Source: Microvirga soli (lineage in GTDB: Bacteria > Pseudomonadota > Alphaproteobacteria > Rhizobiales > Beijerinckiaceae). From it: 64,000 nucleotides of DNA. Under the pieces are notes generated by a model. That model was given only the letters and a program-made list of their open reading frames with translations, searched no databases and was not told the DNA's origin. Both the position numbers and the translations under genes were made by a program. Positions 62,900 through 64,000 of the stretch are shown piece after piece; position 1 is the first letter of the stretch, and every line of letters starts with the position of its first letter. The DNA is taken from the NCBI RefSeq assembly GCF_016734765.1, contig NZ_JAERQE010000003.1, positions 186,001 to 250,000 of the forward strand, given 5' to 3'.

Positions 62900-63883
62900 A
62901 TGCAGATCCTCATCCTCGGAGCAGCCGGAATGGTCGGCCGCAAGCTCGTCGAGCGCCTGGTGAAAGAGCGTCGTCTTGGCGCCCAGGAGATCACACGTCT
63001 CGTTCTTCATGATGTGGTCGAGCCGGAGCGCCCTGAGGCACCGTTCGCCATTGATGCCCTGGCGTCCGATTTCTCCATTTCAGGAGAGGCGGAGCGCCTG
63101 GTGGCAAGCCGCCCAGATGTCATATTTCATCTGGCAGCAATCGTGTCCGGTGAGGCGGAATCCGATCTGGAAAAAGGTTACCGGATCAATCTGGATGGAA
63201 CCCGGTTCCTCGTCGATGCCATTCGGCATGTCGGAGACGGGTATCGGCCGCGGCTGGTCTTTACGTCGTCCATCGCTGTGTTTGGGGCGCCTTTCCCGGA
63301 GGCCATCGGCGACGAGTTCTTCCTGACGCCTCTCACGAGCTATGGCACGCAGAAGGCCATCGGCGAACTGCTGCTGGCCGACTATTCACGGCGTGGCTTC
63401 TTCGACGGAATCGGAATTCGTCTGCCGACCATCTGCGTGCGTCCCGGCAAGCCCAACAAGGCCGCATCTGGGTTCTTCTCAGGCATCATTCGGGAGCCTT
63501 TGAACGGACATGAGGCTATTTTGCCGGTACCGCTGGATGTACGTCATTCTCACGCTTCGCCTCGATCTGCCGTCAATTTCCTCATACACGCGGCAACCCT
63601 CGACCTGTCGCAGGTTGGACCGCGCCGTAATCTGACGATGCCGAGCGTATCGGTGACGGTTGCGGAGCAGATCGATGCACTCAAGAGGATCGCCGGCGAG
63701 CGTTGCGTTGCCCGGATCCGCCACGAGATCGATCCGAACATCGTGCGTTTTGTCGAGGGCTGGCCCAAGCGCTTCGACGCCCGCAGAGCCGAAAGTCTGG
63801 GCTTTCAGGCAGAGAAAACTTTCGAGGAGATCATTTCGATTTACATTGAGGACGAACTCGGGGGTGTTCTGCCGGATCGATAA
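62900..63883 (+). CDS. NAD-dependent epimerase/dehydratase-type enzyme, DenD-like (D-erythronate dehydrogenase family)
   Basis: A 327-residue extended-SDR protein. The Rossmann motif is LILGAAGMVGRKLVERLV at the N-terminus, followed by VIFHLAAIVSGEAESDLEKG. The catalytic residues are in VFTSSIAVFGAPFP (Ser) and SYGTQKAIGELLL (Tyr-x-x-x-Lys). The second half, with IRLPTICVRPGKPNKAAS, is typical of the DenD group, which oxidises D-erythronate to 2-oxo-tetronate. The family is broad, so another aldonate is possible. The other known tetronate genes (isomerase, DUF1537 kinase) are not adjacent. The 117 bases after it show no supported gene. Confidence 0.75.
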   Translation: MQILILGAAGMVGRKLVERLVKERRLGAQEITRLVLHDVVEPERPEAPFAIDALASDFSISGEAERLVASRPDVIFHLAAIVSGEAESDLEKGYRINLDGTRFLVDAIRHVGDGYRPRLVFTSSIAVFGAPFPEAIGDEFFLTPLTSYGTQKAIGELLLADYSRRGFFDGIGIRLPTICVRPGKPNKAASGFFSGIIREPLNGHEAILPVPLDVRHSHASPRSAVNFLIHAATLDLSQVGPRRNLTMPSVSVTVAEQIDALKRIAGERCVARIRHEIDPNIVRFVEGWPKRFDARRAESLGFQAEKTFEEIISIYIEDELGGVLPDR

Positions 63884-64000
63884 GACTTCGAACCATGGTC
63901 TTTGCCGATCCCGCTTATGAGTGAGGGCGCCCTGGAAAAAGCCGCTGTCGGAGCAGGGCCCATTTGCGAACGGCCCATATCGTAAAACGACCGACGGGCT

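Overview
The window looks like chromosomal DNA of an alphaproteobacterium, most likely a Microvirga/Methylobacterium-type member of the Hyphomicrobiales. This is inferred from the GC-rich coding bias, the gene families present (DUF2076, DUF2189, FecR plus CHASE2 cyclase, a HAMP-repeat hybrid kinase, several TRAP transporters) and a GGAAC-N17-CGTT promoter of the alphaproteobacterial general stress type. There are no phage, IS, CRISPR or plasmid genes. Coding density is high and most of it is ordinary metabolism and regulation.

Layout. 1-4.7 kb: the 3' end of a patatin-like phospholipase gene, small hypothetical genes, a DedA protein, a pdxY-phzF-nudix operon and a small lipoprotein. 4.9-6.7 kb: leuA with a previously unlisted leucine-rich leader peptide and mutually exclusive RNA stems, then a terminator and tRNA-Lys(CTT). 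7.2-14.8 kb: a carbohydrate-acid catabolic island with a LacI regulator, a fused DctQM and a DctP TRAP transporter, a VOC protein, a RuBisCO-like protein and a DUF1537-type kinase. A truncated spermidine-synthase-like gene lies at its left edge. 15-22.3 kb: envelope and stress genes (TerC, DUF2076, Bax inhibitor-1 family, an ECF sigma/anti-sigma pair, ftsH, DUF4112) with a DedA fragment bounded by 13-bp direct repeats.

22.4-30.2 kb: a complete-looking quinate/shikimate-to-protocatechuate module. A TRAP transporter, a type II dehydroquinase and a quinate/shikimate-type dehydrogenase face two tandem GntR paralogues and a QuiC1-type 3-dehydroshikimate dehydratase fused to a VOC domain. 30.9-32.7 kb: a MarR regulator divergent from hmgA. 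33-46.4 kb: a secreted TPR protein, a CHASE2 cyclase with FecR, trans-aconitate methyltransferase, a DUF2189 membrane protein, and tamA-tamB preceded by a parS-like palindrome. 46.4-55.7 kb: an orphan Bug solute-binding protein and an overlapping pair of very large histidine kinases. The first is a 1949-residue protein with nine 92-residue HAMP-type repeats resembling fungal group III osmosensor kinases.

56-63.9 kb: a second acid-sugar island with an SDR, a GlcD-like flavoprotein, an enolase-superfamily dehydratase, a third TRAP transporter and a DenD-like dehydrogenase. Together the window encodes uptake and breakdown of plant-derived acids and sugar acids through three TRAP systems, beside osmotic and envelope stress sensing. 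The least understood system is the VOC/RuBisCO-like/DUF1537 island. The regulatory features most worth testing are the leuA leader and the stress promoter of the HAMP-repeat kinase.
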